DNA of 64,000 nucleotides, taken from the NCBI GenBank assembly GCA_013397935.1, contig VZRN01000634.1:1207017-1271016 (forward strand), written 5' to 3'. Shown piece by piece: positions 24,771-37,600 of the stretch. Numbering within the stretch: the stretch's first letter is position 1; each line of letters starts with the position of its first letter. The notes below the pieces were generated by a model that did not search any database, was not told where the DNA came from, and worked only from the letters and a program-made list of their open reading frames with translations. Position numbers and translations under genes: made by a program. Source of the stretch: Dasyornis broadbenti. Lineage: Eukaryota > Chordata > Aves > Passeriformes > Dasyornithidae.

Positions 24771-27700
24771 TGGAGCCCCTCTGAATACAGGGCTGAACTG
24801 CTCTGACCCTGCATTTCCAGCTCTGCTGCCTCTTCCCTGCACAGGTCCCTTCAGGTCCTGATCCAGCAAAACCGCCCAGTCCCGTGCACCTCACTGTGGC
24901 TACCCTTTGCGGTTTCAGGCTGGGATTAAATTCTCCTAGGTTTTAGGGTATCCTAGCACACAGTGACACCTCACAACCCAAAAATCAGACACACCCCACA
25001 TATACAGGTCTAGGTGCCTGTCACACAGACTGGTCTGGTTGCTTGCCCGTTACCTCTAGCATCATATTTGTCCCTGCATGGCAGGAAAGTTAGCACTTCT
25101 TGGGCACTTTTTATCTTTGTTGGCAGAGATGTAGGGAAACAGTAGCATGAAGCCTCCTAATTATAGATACGTGCCTCATCGGCTGCTCCCAGTAGAAGAT
25201 AATTCCTTTTAGTTGAGAACACAAAAGGAAGAGCTGCAACAACAAAAGGAAAGATCTGCTCGGATCACTGGGGTAGCAGGGAAGAGGAGAAAAGCTGCTG
25301 TGTAAAGGTAACCCCCCTCCTGACCCTCTCTCAAGGCAGAAGTTGCGCCACGTTCACTTCTGAGCAAGGAAGCCTTGATGTGTTTAACCTGCAGTAGAAA
25401 CAAAGATCCCAGAAAAACATGTTGTTGAGGTGGAAAAGCCATAATTCCCAAGCCTATCAGCTCAGTAGAGTGGCTCACAAAAGGGCACTACCACCTGTTC
25501 ACTGTCTGTGCTGCCATCCTGGGGTATGAAAGCTGCCCCGTGCTCAGCTTGGATGGGATTTCGATTGTCCCGTTGTGCCTGAGCATGGCCTACAGGAGTG
25601 GGAGAGCAGGGACATGGCTGTACCTCACAGCTCGCAGCTCACCTTCCACATTTCCTGGCAGAACTGGTTTCCACTAGAAAAAGTCAGATTTGTCAGACAG
25701 ACTGTTTAGCAGAGTCAGATTCAATATCCTGAGAGTGTGAATAAGAAAATGTAGAAAATGAAAACAGGTGGGAATCCTCACAGACTCCAGTTCTACCAGC
25801 TTTTTACACCCTAAGTCTCCTGTGTGGAAGCATTTGGGCAGCTCAGAGATAAATTTTCTTGTTCATATTTGGAGTAATTTCTGGGCCTTGACTTATTCCT
25901 GAGTGGGACAGGAAGCATGTTTCAAAATGTTTAATTATTTCACAGAATAGAAATTCTGGCACTGCTCAGTTCTTTTTTCAGCCTACGAGGTGAAGCTGGG
26001 AAGGCTTAAAATCTCCTGCCAGTTGCACCGTCCTGGCATCCAGCCACTGCAGGTAAGGTTCTTAATGAGAGTTTAATTAGGAATCGAGGGGTTTACTGGT
26101 GATGGAAGGGTGCAGATGCCAACTTCTTTCAATAAAGGGGAATTGTGTACAGAGGTGGGGGGAAACGACAGCCCCATTCCTCCTCTCAACAGCATGGTGT
26201 GGGATTAACTTGAAAATTAGGGGTTTTTTAGCTCTGGAGTCTTGCATGGGGCATGGCCCACTGATGGGCAGCTTGGCCTGACCTGCTCAAAGGCTCTGTG
26301 GCAAACTCAAGTGGATTTCATCCAGGACAAACCAAGCATTGTAGTTCATCCCTGGGTTCTTCTAAACTTTTTTCTTTTTCTCAGTTGGGTTGATGTCAAT
26401 TTGAAATGCAAATGCAGCCTTGAAGTAGGAAGTGGGAGTGTTTTGTCTTTGAAATGTCATACAGAATACAACTTTTATTAAAATACACCCTCTTCTTTCT
26501 TTTCTTTTCTTTTTTTTTTTTTTTTAAATCTCCAGAAACATTTGCCACATTTGGCCCAACTTCAGGACTGTTTTGGTGCCTGTCCCACTCCCTTTGCCAT
26601 TACATTTTGTTTGCTAGGGGGGAAAAACCTGTCCTTTCTGTTGTGCCTCCTTGGTCATCCCCTTCCACCATGTCCCCACTGGCTCTTGCCCTCCCCTGCC
26701 TGCACCTCTGCTGGCTCCAGGACCCTCTGGGGTGCCTCCAGGTGAGCTTTGCCCAGCCAAAACGCTAGATTCAGGCCATTGTTACTGATCTTGGAATTTG
26801 GTCCAGGCCATGGCGTGGCTTCTGGTGAGCCACAGCTTTGCATACAGAGGGGAGAGGGAAGCCTCCTTCCCCTGAGGCTGAAGCTGCCCCTCCATGCCTA
26901 GGAGCTCTTGCTCACAGAGAAGAAAGAAACAGATTCCCTTGGCTTTAATATTTCTATTATACAGCCTAGATTAATTTTGATTTTCTCTTTTGACTCCTTT
27001 GTTGTGTTTATTTCAAGGGATTTCTGTCACCTCCCTTCTGCACTTCAATGTGCCTGAAGAATTTCTGTCAGGAGTGATTGTATGTGACTTGAAGAAAGTG
27101 CAATTTTTAAGACTTGAATTAACTTTAAAATCCCCGCTGCTTTCTATTCTTTTTTTCCCTCCAAATTAGCGCATCTCTGCGTTGAAGTTTCCCCATCTGA
27201 CAACACTGTGTATGTTATTACTGCCACAAGACCTTTCCACCACTGGGTTTCTCTCTTTTCCGTTTCTTGCTATGAATATGAGATTTGCAGTGAACTGCTG
27301 TGTGCTGAATATTTGCATCGTGGCCTGGGCTGCTTTGAGTAAGACTTCAGGGAGCTGAGAGAGTCTTGAGATCAAATCAAAATGCTCCGGAGAAAATTCC
27401 CCAAAGCCATAGACAAATATTTCCAAACATGAATATTTCCACCCTGGCAATTTTGTTTAAATATATTATTGCTACAGACAGCTAGACAGACAGGCAGACA
27501 CCTACGGAAGGCTGACATTAGCATGTAGCTTCTGCTGTCACCCACAGATGAGCTGCGTGGCTGGAATGATGATTTTTCAGTCCTGACTTTGGGGAGTTTC
27601 ACATATTAGACAGTACTAAAAGAATTTTTAATTGGACTTATTTTACTTTTTTTTTTAATCAGAAATGAGACAATGTGTGTGAACCCCTGTGGTTCCTGTA

Positions 27701-28646
27701 GTCTCAATCAGATGCCAAATAATATCATAGAAGTTGTGATTGGATTAATGAAAAGCTTGTAACAAAATTATGATTGTGAGGAAATTATCCTGTTGGGGGC
27801 TGTAATTTACACTGGTGGGACAAAATTAGTCCTAAATTAAAGAAAACTACTAATTGTCTAGATATCACTTGGTTGATAAATGCACCAGTAGGATCCTATT
27901 CCCAAGGTGTCACTCTGCTATTCATAGGGTTTTTGAAGGAAAATGCACTTGGCAGCCTTGTTCCCCTCCTTTTTCTGCTTCTTCTGCTTTTTCTGCTTTT
28001 GGGTGTCCTGGCCTGCTGTGGGCTGTGAGCTCCTCCTCAGCCTCGTTTCTGAGGTCACTGAGCCCTGCAAGTCCCAAAGGGGAGGGATGGTCTGGGCCAG
28101 CCCAGGAGTACCCTGTGCTTCCTTGGGGCTCCCAGTTACTCAGCTGGGATGATCCAGTACCCACATGGGTGGGACATATAGACAGCACTGGGACATATGG
28201 ACAAGGTGAGGACTCATTCCTTGTATCCCGTGCTTCTCTTTGGTGCTTGTGATGGAGTCATCTAAGCCATGTTCTCCATTAGCTACTGATTCCTTCCCCA
28301 TGCCATGGGTTTGGGATGCTGCCTGCAGGGTGCTGGTCCCACCCCTTGGTGCTCTACTCTCCCAGCTGCCCCGACAAAGCGGGACCCCTAGTTCATGGCC
28401 ATTCCTCATTTCAGGGCAGAAAAGGATATTGAGACCCTGTGACCCTGTTGGGGACATTGTTTTATAGAAAGAGCTTTTTTCTCCTTCTGTATTCAAGAAC
28501 CAGGCATAGATCTGTAAATGCAGAGCCACAGCTGCATCTCGTGCTGAGAAAGGGATAAATTGGTGGGCAACTGTCTGTATTTCATTCAGGAGTAGAGCTC
28601 AGTTTGCCCCATAGCTGAGAAACCCTGGGTTTTCCTTTAAATAACC

Positions 28647-28931
28647 ATAGAGGTGCTGGAGGCAAGGAAGCCCATGGGACACCTCACAGGAGAACCTGGG
28701 ATGGTTTTCATCACACTTTGTACTGCTGATCTGGACCTGGTAAAAGATTTTGTGGGCCACATCATTAACCTGTTGTGTGCGGCTCCCTTGCTGTAATAAT
28801 ACTCGGGAGTGATATAGTGGGATGTGGCAGGTATTTGGGGCACCAATTTCATCCTGTTAGAAAAATCCCATAAAGGAGGGGAGCCCCTTCTCCATGCAGA
28901 TGACCTGCAAAACGGAGTCACCTTGAGACAG
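28647..28931 (+). pseudogene. Unidentified coding-like relic with three stops
   Basis: Read from 28,647 in one frame, 95 codons give a peptide with alternating hydrophobic and charged residues that looks protein-derived. Pieces include GEPGMVFITLCTADLDLV and WDVAGIWGTNFILLEKS. The frame is interrupted by two adjacent TAA codons near 28,795 and a TAG near 28,822, with no frameshift needed. I could not assign a family. The opposite strand is also open across the same interval, which weakens the case because overlapping open frames are common by chance. It could be an old retrocopy or exon relic, or nothing. Confidence 0.3.
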
Positions 28932-31900
28932 GATTCTTGGTGCTAATAAAGGGTGTTGTTAAGCAAATATTAACTTGGGGGGCTGTTTAGACTAAGTTTT
29001 CCCTCTGTTTCTGAGCTCTTGTTAGATCCCAGTGTTTTGCCATGGGTCAGACTGCATTGCTGGATCAGTTGCCAAAAAAAAAAAAAAGGCTCCATTTCCT
29101 TTGGAAATATTTTCTCTCGTTTAGGAAAATGTCTCTGTCACTTGCCTCTGTCATTGGCCTTCAAGTGGTAAATCCCAAGCAAATAAGTCTGTATTTAAAG
29201 CAATAAATTCAGTGCCTTTCCTCCAGAGGCTTTATTTTCTCATTTAGTGACCTCTTGTTCCCCATGTCTTCGACACTTCTCCAATGTGCATTAAGCAAAT
29301 ATGCAATCATCCTTTCATTCTCTATCTTTGCTTTCATTATGATTTTTTACACTTCATTACATTTCCCTCTATAATTGCAACTCTTTGTTGTCCCAAAGTT
29401 TTATGGCTCTTTCCTCTTCTTCTCTTACTTCTTGTGTTTCTTTGTTATTCACGTTAGCTTTTCTTGACACTGTGTTCCTAGTACATTTTCTAGATGTCAA
29501 GCAAACTCTTAGGCCTAAACTCATTTATCTTTGAACACTTTCCATTTCCACTTCAGTGCTCTACCCCAATGAATTCCATCCAGAACTTCCTTTTCTTCTA
29601 AAATTGGCTGTGCTGCTTTTATTCACTGTTCTTCCCTTTTTAGGCCTAATTATAAATCCAATTGTTCGGTCCTGAATGCTTCCACGAGCTCCATTCATTT
29701 TCAAGCACGGTTCTGCCATAACTGCCAGGGGAAGTTGCGTGACTGCCCTTTCAAAATCCTAATATGATCTAGATGAGAAAGAGATGTTATTTCTAACTTA
29801 AATTAAACCCTAGTGCAAGATCAGGCTGTTAAGTCTCTCCGCTCCGCTCTCCCATTGCCGCATTTGCCCACTGTGGAGAGTTTGGAGGATGCTCTGTGGT
29901 GGGTTTATGGAGTTTTCCCAGCCCCTTGCAGTACCCAGCAGAGCTGTCAGGAGAGCCAATGGGCACTGCCATGCCTCCCACTGGCATCGAGAGCAGAGGC
30001 CTGTTAAAATCCATCAAAAACAGCTCAAAGTGGCAAATGTCGGATTCCCACAAACATACACCACAGCTTTCCTTAGGAATTTTTACTGGCTGCTTGAATA
30101 ATTGGATGTTAATTTGTAAGCAGAACGTGCCAGCTTTACTGACGTAATTTTGAGCATCTTTGGTATAAGTGGTCAATGGGAAACACTCAGGGTTTTCCTG
30201 CAGCCATTCACCTGGGGATCAGTTAGCTGTTTGGGCTGAATTTTGGCTCTGCAGCTGGGCAGCAGTTCACACAGGGTAGCTGGGGCCTGTGTGGGGACAA
30301 ACTACCTGTGGTTTGTGAAGCTCATCCTGCTGCCAGGCTCTCCTTGAAGCTCAGATGCTCAATCTCAAGGCAAATCATGCCCACAGCTCCACTGCCTGAC
30401 TCCAGTCCAGTCTCACACAGTCAGATTTCAGGAGCAGCTAAATGGCATGATGGGTTTGCTGTATCTCCAGATACCCTCTGGCAATGTTTGCCTTTAGGAA
30501 TATTCAGGTGTTCAGGCTGCTCAGGTAACTTCCTCTGGGATAAATGTTCTCAGGAGGGGAACACACAGGGCTGGGAGCACAGCCTGAAACAGAGAACAAA
30601 TGGGAACATGATGTTCTTTCAGTGGTATTGCTGGCAGGATTTGCTAAGCTTTTGTGTGGGCAAGGCAGCACTCTTCTTTCTCCTACAAAATTGCCCTTGG
30701 AGGAAGGTGATGACAAAGAGAATTTCTCTTGTCCCCTTGCTTACTGATTTAACCTGATTTCTTCCTGTTCTTCGAGCATCTGGAAAAATCATGAGTAATG
30801 TGATGACAAAGTTCATCCTTTGTACTGAGGCAGAGAATGTCAGTGACTTTGCAGACCTGGGGCACTGTCATCCCCAGCCAGCATGTGGGGAGGAGGCTGC
30901 TCTGCTCTCTAGGCATTGCTTCCTCTCAAAAGCCCCAGAAAAAACGACCACTGCTGCCTGACCTGTCTTCTTGTGACCTTTCAGGTGGGTGCTCAAGCAG
31001 TGTCAGCAGGCCCCAGTGATGCACAGTGATGGTCCTACAGGCATGTGGGCGAGAGCAGTGCACGATGGAGTGTGTATACTGGTACGGCTCATACTTGAGC
31101 ACTGGGGATGTGGAGATGTGTTCATGTTGCAGGATCATCGGTGTGGCTGCACGTAGATAAACTGGTCTCTACTTCCCACCTGTAGAGCAGAGTGCGTATT
31201 GCTGGCTGCAGAGGATGTATGGTGATATTGCTGTACGATGCCTAATCTGCTGAAGGTTTTAAGATACCTCACAGGCTGTTCTGTGTTGAGCTCAGTGATT
31301 CCAGGAGGACTTGCCTGTGTCCACTTTGCTTGTGCAGAACAGAACCGTAGAGGTTGAAGAGAAGACAGATGTTATCAGAATGCACCAACACCCACATCAA
31401 GGTTTGTCGCGTGTCGCTGTGTCAGTGCCATGCACATAGTGAAGGAGGACTTGGGAATAAAAGCATTTTTTCTCATTTTAAAATATCTGATAGAGGGACA
31501 TAGAAAGACCTCTTGCAGCAACTTCTCTATATCAGACCAGTCACAGCAGATGACCTGAAAAAACTAGCTATCATATACCATATCATGCAAATAAATACAT
31601 CTTGCAGTTTTCATAAGCCTCTATAGTCAGCTGTGTGTGCGGGATAGATATGACTGGATTATTACAGTCTGTCATTTCAGCATGAATTCAGACACTCTCT
31701 TAAGTGAGTATTATTTAATAGTCTGGAAAAGGCTCTCAGAGCTGTTACTATCTCTCATGTAAATGCACATTAAAGCAATTTGAACAGGCAAATCATCTTG
31801 TTGAGGGACTGTATCCCTTCCATGGGAAGGCTGAGGGGTTTGTACTGTGGCCCATCAGAGTTACCTGCCCTCTGGAATGGCAAATGGGAGGTGTGTGGAC

Positions 31901-33918
31901 CCCCAGGATGGCAGGCTGCTGTGAGGACAGGCCAAGCTACTGCTCAGTCTGTGGTCATGTGCTTAGGGATGCAAAGGAAACAGCCTTGCTTGGGAGGACC
32001 GCGGTAAATAAGTTCAACACAAACTTTAGAGCTGCTATCAGCAAATCTGCATGGGGTGACTGCATCAATTGCGTCATTGCAGCGGGACACGGCTGTGCTG
32101 CCTGCACGCTGCAGGTGTGTTGGGAACTGGGAGCCCACTGGGGAGGGAGAAGTTTCAAGGTCCAAAGAGGAGCCTTTGGGAAACCACTGGCTTTGGAGGG
32201 TTGGGAGCTGTGGGGAGGGACTGCACGGCCTCACTGTTAACAGACAGTAGTGAGACATGGAGAGTGAGTGGGGAGGAGGGATAAAATCCCACACAGCACA
32301 AAGCTACTTGGTGGGGATGCTGCACTAAGAGACCTCCATGGCAGGACAAAACAGGTTTTAAAATTGCCGTAGGAGTAGGTTACATTTGTGCTCGTTTTCC
32401 ATCCCTGCAACCTGCACTGTGCCCAGATCCAATTGCAGCCCACAGGCCACCCTCTGAAGCAGACAGCAGCCACCAGCTGCCTCATGATATTATTATTTTT
32501 TTATTCACCTCAGTAAAAGTCTGTGAGTCATTAAGTGCTTGTCATGTTTTGATACGTGGATCAGGAACTGATCAATAGCCAGCCAAATTTAATAAAAAGG
32601 AGCTCTATTCTTGGGAAATGAGCTTGTTACCATGCCAACTATCGATCTTCCCTGACAGGCTGTGTGAGTCGCAAAATGGGGTCCCAATGGTAGGTTGGTT
32701 TCCCTGCGTGCCAGGAAGGGTATTGGTTGCAACCTCTGTGTCTAAAAGACTTCAGAGAAAACCCTATTTTTTAATACTGTCTCTATGTAACTCTTTGGCG
32801 AAAGCTCTAGATTGCCTGGAGCAAGCGCAAATCATCTAAAGGCTGTGTTTTTCTTACTGGTTCTGAGGTGGTGGAAATATAAGACAGAAGGCAGCAGAGT
32901 TCTGGTTCTGCACCAGAGCCTCACAGGGCAAGGAGAGATGGAGCCCAGTGCCAGTCCACACCCCTGCCTTGCTGATGCATGATGTGCCAACCACCACCTG
33001 GTTCCTGCAACCAACATCCCAGAATTTTTCCTTGCAATGTTAATAACTTCACGTAAGTCAAACAGTGTTAAATGGCACTGAAACGGTCCCCTGCCAGGTG
33101 GATTTCTCTAGCTGACCATGGTAACCATGACAGATTTGCATCCTGAGGAAGGGAGATGTTCTGCAGAGTCCCTCAGGTCCCAGAACTGCTCCACTGAGCT
33201 TTCCACGCTGATACTAAGTCCCTACCTTTGAAGCGTTGGCATTGCAGCTGTTCTTTGGCATGGATGACACTCAGAAGAGCTGAATATGGATGAGGAGAAA
33301 GGGGTTTGTCAAATGGAATTAACTCATCCCCAGGGTTTTGATTTGCCTGATCTTTTTGCCATGTTCCTAGATTTTTATTTCCACGTTTTTCTCCTTTTAT
33401 TTCTCAAAAGGAGGGTGGACAGGGCTAATTGTGCAGGGTCCCTAGCTGTGTCCTTACCCCTGCCAGAGGCTGTGTGACAGCCTGGCACAAAGAGACAGCA
33501 CTCTTCAAGTATAAAACATATAATTAGTTTTGTCCCCTGCTTCACGGCTTGGTCCAAAACACTCTGGGATGAGTGGAGGCGGATTTTAGTATGATCTGGT
33601 CCTTTCCCAGTCCAAGCCATTTAAACATGGTGCCTCATGTCCTTCTCTAGGACAGCCACTTAGGTCAGTGTTTGAGGTTTTAAGAATGGATGGTGAATTT
33701 ACTTGTGGCAAAAAAAGCTTTACTGGCTTAGAAAATCCAATTCTATGCTCAGTACAGCCTCTGAGACTTTCCTAAAACAGTTTATCCAGCCAAAAATGAG
33801 ACAAAGAGAGAATCTGATGTGGAAGATCTCACCAAAGTTACCTGGGGAGAGGGAGATCAATGTAATTCCTTCATGGCTTTTCCAGCTAGTGCACTGTCAG
33901 AAGCTTACTATGATTTGA

Positions 33919-33995
33919 CCTTGACATTAGCCCTGCCTTTGGTGGGGGCCTGAACTCAAGACCTCCAGAGGTCCCTTCCAGCCAATATTTTTCCT
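33919..33995 (+). mobile_element. CR1 3' end fragment
   Basis: The segment CTTTGGTGGGGGCCTGAACT then AAGACCTCCAGAGGTCCCTT then CCAGCC matches the general layout of the CR1 3' end in sense orientation (GG-rich piece, a GATGACCTnnnAGGTCCCTTCCA-type piece, then an AT-rich tail). Only about 75 bases are recognisable, and the ATTCT octamer repeat has been lost. Confidence 0.6.
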
Positions 33996-34429
33996 TTATT
34001 TCCTCTCAGACACACGATGTAAGGTCTAACCCCAAATGAATGTGCAACTAGCTTTTTTGGGTGTTCAGACTTGGAGGGCAATAAGAACAGACATCAAACC
34101 CTGAATATTTCTCTGAACTCTTTGTGTGTCTGAGGTGCCAGAACAGTCCTGGTCACTGGGCTGTGTGAAACAGGTTATTGGACAGAGCTGTTTAATTGCA
34201 GTTACCAGAAAGGTTGCCAGCAGCAAGCACCAGTCTTTGTGTCTGCTCTTGGCATTCCTCTTCCTTGGGTTTAGCTCATCTCAAACTCTCTTTTTCAAGT
34301 TTCCTCCTTTCAAAGATTTTTCTCTAGTAAAAATCAGCAGACTTCTCCATGGAGTTCATTAACATGAATTGTTTAATGGAAATGTCCTTTCAATATATGA
34401 CAAAAGTGAAAGACTTCAGTAAGGTTTAA

Positions 34430-34665
34430 CAGAACCATAGATTTATTTAGGTTGAAAAATCTCCCTAAATCATTGAATCCAGCAGTTAAGCCGGCACAGC
34501 CAAGCTCACCACTAAACCATGTCCCCAAGTGCCACATCTAGGTCTTTTAAATACCTCCAAGAATGGTCGTCCAGGTTGAATATCCCCAGCTCTCTCAGCT
34601 GCTTCTCACCAGACTCCATTGCCCTCCTCTGGACCTGCTCTGGCATTCAAGTCCCAGCCTCTCTC
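34430..34665 (-). mobile_element. CR1 LINE fragment, antisense, internally deleted
   Basis: It begins CAGAACCATAGATTTATTTA then GGTTGAAAAATCTCCCTAAA, continues with CACTAAACCATGTCCCCAAG then TGCCACATCTAGGTCTTTTA, and then jumps to CCCCAGCTCTCTCAGCTGCT and CCTCTGGACCTGCTCTGGC. These are successive landmarks of an avian CR1 subfamily read in reverse, with several hundred bases missing between the TTTTAAATACCTCC part and the AGCTCTCTCAGC part. It is a different subfamily from the 16.8-kb copy. Confidence 0.85.
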
Positions 34666-37600
34666 TGTCCCTCCAGTGCCATGGTATTGCAGTGAGTGTG
34701 GAGCAGAGGGTGGAGCAGCCCTTTCAGTAAAATGTGTGCATGCCAGATTGAGCACGCAATAAAAGTCTTAAAACGGAGAGAAAGTTGTTCTTGGGATTGC
34801 ATTGTGAGATCAGACCCTGGCTGCCTGGGCAGAGCCTGGGAAGGTTTTAACTCAATACTGACTGAATGTTCTGTTTCTCCTGCAGTTTGCTCTGGAGCCT
34901 TGAAGACAAATGAGACCGGTTGGGTGCCAACACCAGTGCAGGGCAGATGAGAGAAGCACCCCTCGGAAGGAAGCCGCGGGAGGAAGAAGGTCAGCAGCAC
35001 TGTTCATGGGAGCAGAGACGTGGTTCCCGCAGCCCCTGCCCTGCTCCAGCAGACAGAAACATCCCGGCAGGCTCAGGAGGAATGCAAGCAATGGGATAAC
35101 CAACTTGGAAAGTACCTTTTGCTTAAGAGAAAGCTGCCAAAAGCAAAGCCCAGCCGGCCAGCGTCAGCTCTACAGGCAGCTGCCTTCCCTGCCTGTTGGG
35201 CTCTGTGTCAGCACGAACCCCAGCGAGGGGAGAGAGACTGAGCTCAGGGCTGCCAGAGGATTAGCGTTTTCCCATATCTGAGGAGCCTGCTCTGCAGTTT
35301 TTAAGATGTATCAACAGCCTCACATCACATCGTGATTTGGCAGCAAGTTGAGCCGAGCGTGTATTATCTCGGCAGGCTCATGGTGTGCATCTTCTCGCCA
35401 TCTAATATACACGAACATACAGCGAGAGTTTTATAGACAAGAAAATGTGTTTTGGCTGCATTAAATAGTTGTGTTATTCCTACAGGAGAAAAACTTAATT
35501 TTGTTCTGAATTCCTCTATAAACAGACAGCTCCCCATTTATATCCTGGGTAATAAATCAAAGCAACATGAAGTCTCGTGCACGGAACTGAAGTAGTTTCT
35601 TAAAGCAAATTTGGCACGAAATAAGTCATCATCTTAAAAAGCCAGTTCACTCCTGATATACAATACACCACCAACTCTTTGCTAAAGTCTGTAACCAGGC
35701 ACATCATTCTGTGAAATACAGAGAGAAATCCACAAGCCCTAGCAATGCTGTGTGAGACAGGCCGTATGATTCTGTTATCAAAATCACACATATCTTTCTC
35801 AGAGAAATCACCCTGTGAGCTGCCCTTGACTCATGGGTTTGCAGTGCCCAGCTACTCAAATATCACAAGGGCCATTACTTTGACTTCATATAAAAATAAG
35901 GTCATGCTGGTGTCACATCTTCCCTCTGGTTTTTTCCTTTCTTCTAGCCTCCTCAACTGATGTTGTTATTTTTCTCCCAAGTTTGTTTTTTTTACCAACT
36001 TTCCTTACTCGTTTCTATTTCTATCGTGCAAACATGCCACGGCAAAGCAATGTAAGCAATGCATAATATATTTGCAGTAATGTATGATTCATTTACTAGC
36101 TTTCATAATTAATGTGGCTGTGTTTTACATACACAGTACTTCCTGCATGCATTTTATGATGTGAACACGCTTCAAAAATCTAATAGAATGTAATCCGTTA
36201 AAAACAATAGTGCTAGTCCTGTGGTGAGATTTGTGTGCAGTTTTGCAGCAGCTGCAGAAAGAACTTGGGAGCAATTTTCTATTCTAAACACCAATTTTAT
36301 GCTGCTGTTTTATGCAGCTCCCAATTCTCAAGGTGGAAATTATTATAATTATAAATATTATTATAGTGATACCACAGTTGGTCTGGGTATCATTTGCTTT
36401 CGTACTCTGAAAACTTTCCAACCCAAATAATCTTTCTGTCTGCTCTCTGGAGTTCAATAAAAAATACAAAATGATGCTGAATTTATGAAGAAACCTGTCA
36501 GCTAAATAATGCCAACATCTGCACCTCCAAAGAATTCATTCTTGCCTGGGATTTAGTGAGGCTGAAGGCACACACAACTTCATCCTCTGGGCCACAGAAC
36601 TGTGTTTCCAAAGGTGTTTATACATCTAATTGCCATCAATATCAGCAAAAGTTGGGAGCTGCTGGAGAGCTCAGGCCATGCACTTTATTTAAACATTATT
36701 AACTTCCTGGTGAAGCTTTTAGGATCCCAAATTAATTTTCACCCTGTGAAGAAGAAAGCCAACATAGCCATTTGTGTGCTGTTTTTGACATACTGTTCCA
36801 GGTGGATGGATTTGGAAGCTTTTAGTTTCCTATCTTCACACTAAAAATATGTGTAAAATGATTGCCAGCAACAAAATCTACACTTTTGAAGAAGGCAATC
36901 TAACATGAATACACTGCAAATTCAAAATTTATACGAGAAATAGATATAATTTCCAGTGTAAAGCTAGAAATCTTGTTTCCATCTCTCCAGATACCAGTCC
37001 TATGTTTTGCCTGCTTTCCTCCAGCTGAATCGTCATTAAAGTCAATGGGCACAAACCATCCCAGCTCGGTGGCAGTGTGGGGTTGGGGTATTTACTTTTG
37101 CTTAGGCTCTGACCCCCAGATTGTGTGAGAGCTGCCAAATCAGGACCATGCTGCTCCTACATTAGCACTTCACTCCCGCACAGCATCTCAGCACTGCCTT
37201 AGCTGCCAGCAGGTGAGGGGCATCACTGGCTTGAATAAGTTAAGCCTGGGCTTGGGACTTATAGGATGAGTTTTGCGGGGGATGGTTGTGTACAGTAGGA
37301 AAAGGCAGCATTTTCTGAATGCTGCTGGTTGGAACAGCAAAGGGACAGCTGCGCTTCCAGCATAACTCCAGCCTGCTGATTTTGCTGGACTCGCGTCATC
37401 AGGCTTTCTCCAAAGTATTTGACGTGGAGATTTTTTCAAAAGAATTTAAGCTTTGCCTTTGGGCTTTTCTGTGTCACTCCTGGTGAATGTTTCCCTGCTG
37501 GAGCAGCTGCCTGTGCTGTATGGGAAGCTTTGGGGCAAACCTACAGGTAACTCGTGCAGTGGCTGATGCTGCTTCAAGATGGGGAGTGTGCATTCCTTGC

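Larger units (their letters stand above)
18277..33918. other. Gene desert, middle part
   Basis: About 15.6 kb with no gene that can be supported. The exceptions, listed separately, are a MIR-like SINE relic at 23.6 kb, a SOX-word cluster at 24.5 kb and a coding-like relic at 28.7 kb. The longest open frame (about 30,308-30,757, + strand) has cysteine- and tryptophan-rich, domain-free content typical of chance frames. T-rich runs at about 26,504-26,525 and an A14 run at 29,074-29,087 are simple sequence. Confidence 0.6.

Noticed and set aside
30308..30757. 149-residue + strand frame in the middle desert
   Set aside because: It lacks an ATG at its start and has no domain, splice context or codon pattern suggesting a gene.
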